Of a stretch of 64,000 nt of DNA, positions 61,776-64,000 are shown one piece after another (the stretch's first letter is position 1; each line of letters begins with the position of its first letter). Both the position numbers and the translations under genes were made by a program. This DNA comes from Pseudomonas japonica (GTDB lineage: Bacteria; Pseudomonadota; Gammaproteobacteria; Pseudomonadales; Pseudomonadaceae). Where the stretch lies: NCBI RefSeq assembly GCF_900188455.1, contig NZ_FZOL01000020.1, positions 62,001 to 126,000 on the forward strand, written 5' to 3'. Under the pieces are notes generated by a model that worked only from the letters and a program-made list of their open reading frames with translations, searched no databases and had not been told where the DNA came from.

Positions 61776-64000
61776 GCCTTGTGTTCCTCCGTGGGAGTGT
61801 CGGGTTTCCAGGTCTTGAGCAGCAGGGCGTTGCTCACCACGCTGACGCTGGACAGGGCCATGGCCGCGCCGGCGAGCACCGGGTTGAGCAGACCGAAGGC
61901 CGCCAGGGGGATGCCGATCAGGTTGTAGATGAAGGCCCAGAACAGGTTCTGGCGGATCTTCGCGTAGGTCTTGCGGCTGATTTCCAGTGCCGCCGGGACC
62001 AGGCGCGGGTCACCGCGCATCAGGGTGATGCCGGCGGCCTGCATGGCCACGTCGGTGCCGCCGCCCATGGCGATGCCGATGTCCGCGGCGGCCAGGGCCG
62101 GGGCGTCGTTGATGCCGTCGCCGACCATCGCCACCACGCCGGTCTTTTTCAGCGCCGCCACTTCAGCGGCCTTGTCCGCCGGCAATACTTCGGCATGCAC
62201 ATCGGCGATGCCCAGTGCCTGGGCGACGACGGCGGCACTGCCGCGGTTGTCGCCGGTCAACAGGTGGCTGCTGATGTTGCGTCCGGCCAGTTGGCGTACC
62301 GCCTGCTCGGCGCCGGGCTTGAGGCTGTCGCCGAAGGCGAACAGGCCCAGCACCCGCGGTTGCGGGCTGCGCTCGATCAGCCAGGACAGGGTGCGCCCCT
62401 CGGCCTCCCAGGTCCTGGCGCTGTCGGCCAGCTCGCCGGGCTGCAGGCCGCTTTCATCGAGCATGCGCCGGTTGCCCAGGGCCAGCTCGCGACCGTCGAG
62501 GCTGCCGGCAATGCCGCGTCCGGTCAGCGACTGGCTGTCGCGGATGTCCGGCACGTCCAGGCCCTGTTCCGCACAGGCATCGAGGACGGCCTTGGCCAAG
62601 GGGTGTTCGCTGCCGCGTTGCAGGGCGCCGGCCTGTTGCAGCAGTTGCGCGTCATCGCCATCCAGCGCGTGGTGATGGACGATGCGTGGACTGCCGGAAG
62701 TGAGGGTGCCGGTCTTGTCGAACACCACGCGGTTCACCGCATGGGCGCGTTCCAGGGCCTCGGCATCCTTGATCAGAATGCCGTGGCGCGCGGCTACGCC
62801 GGTGCCGGCCATGATCGCGGTGGGCGTGGCCAGGCCGAGGGCGCAGGGGCAGGCGATCACCAGCACGGCGACGGCATTGATCAGCGCCACTTCCAGCGTG
62901 GCGCCGGCCAGCCACCAGCCGATCAGGGTCAGCAGGGCGAGGACCAGCACGGCGGGGACGAACACCTGGCTGACCCGGTCCACCAGCTTCTGGATCGGTG
63001 CCTTGGCCGCCTGGGCGTCTTCCACCAGGCGGATGATGCGCGCCAGCACGGTTTCCGTGCCTAGCGCCAGGGTGCGCACCAGCAGGCGGCCTTCGCCGTT
63101 GATGGCACCGCCGGTGACGCGGTCGCCGGGCTGTTTCGGCACGGGCAGGCTCTCGCCGCTGATCAGGGCTTCATCGGCGTGGCTCTGGCCTTCGACCACT
63201 TCGCCATCCACCGGGAAGCGCTCGCCGGGCTTGACCAGCACCAGGTCGCCTAGGCGCAGGGCGCTGATCGGCACGTCACGCTCGACGCCGTCCACCACCT
63301 GCAACGCCCGCTCCGGTCGCAGCGCTTCGAGGGCGCGGATGGCGCTGGCGGTCTGGCGCTTGGCGCGGCTTTCCAGGTACTTGCCGAGCAGGACCAGGGC
63401 GATCACCACCGCCGAGGCTTCGAAGTACAGGTGCGGCATCATGCCCGGCATGGCCCGTGCCCATTCATACAGGCTCAGGCCGTAGCCGGCGCTGGTGCCC
63501 AGGGCCACCAGCAGGTCCATGTTGCCGGCACCGGCGCGCACGGCTTTCCAGGCGGCGACATAGAAGCGCGCGCCGAGAATGAACTGCACCGGGGTGGCCA
63601 GGGCGAACTGGGCCCAGGCCGGCAGCATCCAGGCAATACCAAAGGGTTGCAGGAGCATCGGCAGGACCAGCGGCAGCGCCAGCAGCACCGCCAGGGCCAC
63701 GGCCCAACGCTCGTTGCGCAGGCGGCGGGCGCCGTCGTCGCTGCTGGCCGTGTCGGTGTGCGGCAGGCTGGCGCTGTAGCCGGCGCGTTCCACCGCGGCG
63801 ATCAGGGTGGCGCTGTCGAGCTGGCCGAGCAGTTCGACATGGGCGCGTTCGCTGGCCAGGTTGACGCTTACCGAGCGCACTCCGGGCAACTTGTTCAGCG
63901 CCCGCTCGACGCGACCGGCGCAGGAGGCGCAGGTCATGCCGCCGATGTTCAGCTCGACGCTGTGGGTCGGCACACTGTAGCCGGCCTGGCTGACCGCCTC
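61772..64000 (-). CDS. copA: Copper-translocating P1B-type ATPase CopA (partial, 5' end outside)
   Basis: Exports Cu(I) from the cytoplasm. The visible 742 residues show the end of one metal-binding domain (EAVSQAGYSVP) and a complete second one (GMTCASCAGRVERAL). They also show the A domain (ISGESLPVPKQPGD), the membrane copper site CPCALG, the phosphorylated Asp in DKTGTLTSG, and GDGINDAPALA. The open frame continues past 64000, so the true start lies outside and the GTG at 63973 is internal. It is followed by cueR with 4-base overlap. Confidence 0.96.
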   Translation of the reverse strand, partial: EAVSQAGYSVPTHSVELNIGGMTCASCAGRVERALNKLPGVRSVSVNLASERAHVELLGQLDSATLIAAVERAGYSASLPHTDTASSDDGARRLRNERWAVALAVLLALPLVLPMLLQPFGIAWMLPAWAQFALATPVQFILGARFYVAAWKAVRAGAGNMDLLVALGTSAGYGLSLYEWARAMPGMMPHLYFEASAVVIALVLLGKYLESRAKRQTASAIRALEALRPERALQVVDGVERDVPISALRLGDLVLVKPGERFPVDGEVVEGQSHADEALISGESLPVPKQPGDRVTGGAINGEGRLLVRTLALGTETVLARIIRLVEDAQAAKAPIQKLVDRVSQVFVPAVLVLALLTLIGWWLAGATLEVALINAVAVLVIACPCALGLATPTAIMAGTGVAARHGILIKDAEALERAHAVNRVVFDKTGTLTSGSPRIVHHHALDGDDAQLLQQAGALQRGSEHPLAKAVLDACAEQGLDVPDIRDSQSLTGRGIAGSLDGRELALGNRRMLDESGLQPGELADSARTWEAEGRTLSWLIERSPQPRVLGLFAFGDSLKPGAEQAVRQLAGRNISSHLLTGDNRGSAAVVAQALGIADVHAEVLPADKAAEVAALKKTGVVAMVGDGINDAPALAAADIGIAMGGGTDVAMQAAGITLMRGDPRLVPAALEISRKTYAKIRQNLFWAFIYNLIGIPLAAFGLLNPVLAGAAMALSSVSVVSNALLLKTWKPDTPTEEHKA

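Noticed and set aside
63973..64000. Start of CopA at 63973
   Set aside because: The frame continues upstream with sequence typical of a metal-binding domain end, so the GTG is internal.

Overview
The window is GC-rich chromosomal DNA from a Pseudomonas, most likely the fluorescens/putida lineage. Gene content and order match the P. aeruginosa PAO1 core segment from purH through fis, dusB, prmA, accC, accB, aroQ, dsbD, a CtpL-like chemoreceptor, GcbA, DUF2333, Nudix and SUI1 to speA. That match rests on remembered synteny, not on a search. Only purH (left edge) and copA (right edge) are cut by the window.

Layout. (1) 1-5 kb: purine synthesis (purH), Fis, tRNA dihydrouridine synthase, a DUF3426 membrane protein and PrmA, all on the minus strand. 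(2) 5.1-9.06 kb: one 1318-residue dermonecrotic-toxin-like protein whose C-terminus carries a CheD-type glutamine deamidase signature; it stands alone between prmA and accC. (3) 9.1-17.4 kb: fatty acid synthesis (accC, accB), aroQ, dsbD, a chemoreceptor and the diguanylate cyclase GcbA. (4) 17.6-23.4 kb: DUF2333, Nudix, SUI1 and speA, then a MATE transporter. (5) 23.5-32 kb: alpha-2-macroglobulin lipoprotein and penicillin-binding protein 1C, a periplasmic guard and wall-repair pair, plus small membrane proteins. (6) 32.3-52 kb: a surface-appendage island with a glycine-rich repeat lipoprotein, an FhaC-type TpsB transporter, a stand-alone receiver, and a complete Flp/Tad pilus locus (flp, rcpC, rcpA, tadZABCD, DUF3613, fppA, tadF, tadG) with its PprA/PprB two-component regulators. 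(7) 52-64 kb: two DUF4136 lipoproteins, CmoM, a MazG-like pyrophosphohydrolase, a MaoC/FabG/thiolase acyl-CoA module, an SBF-family transporter with a divergent AraC regulator, a RIO-type kinase, and copA-cueR.

Non-coding structure. Three related elements of about 300 bp sit at 28.5, 45.1 and 54.5 kb. Each has 86-87 bp inverted arms around a core of about 130 bp, and the core lies in opposite orientation in the third copy. The third copy is nested inside a second, unrelated inverted repeat, giving a palindrome of about 490 bp. A perfect TGTGA-N6-TCACA (CRP/Vfr-type) site lies in the divergent flp/rcpC control region.

Most noteworthy: the CheD-like deamidase toxin, the glycine-rich lipoprotein next to TpsB and tad, and the nested inverted-repeat family.
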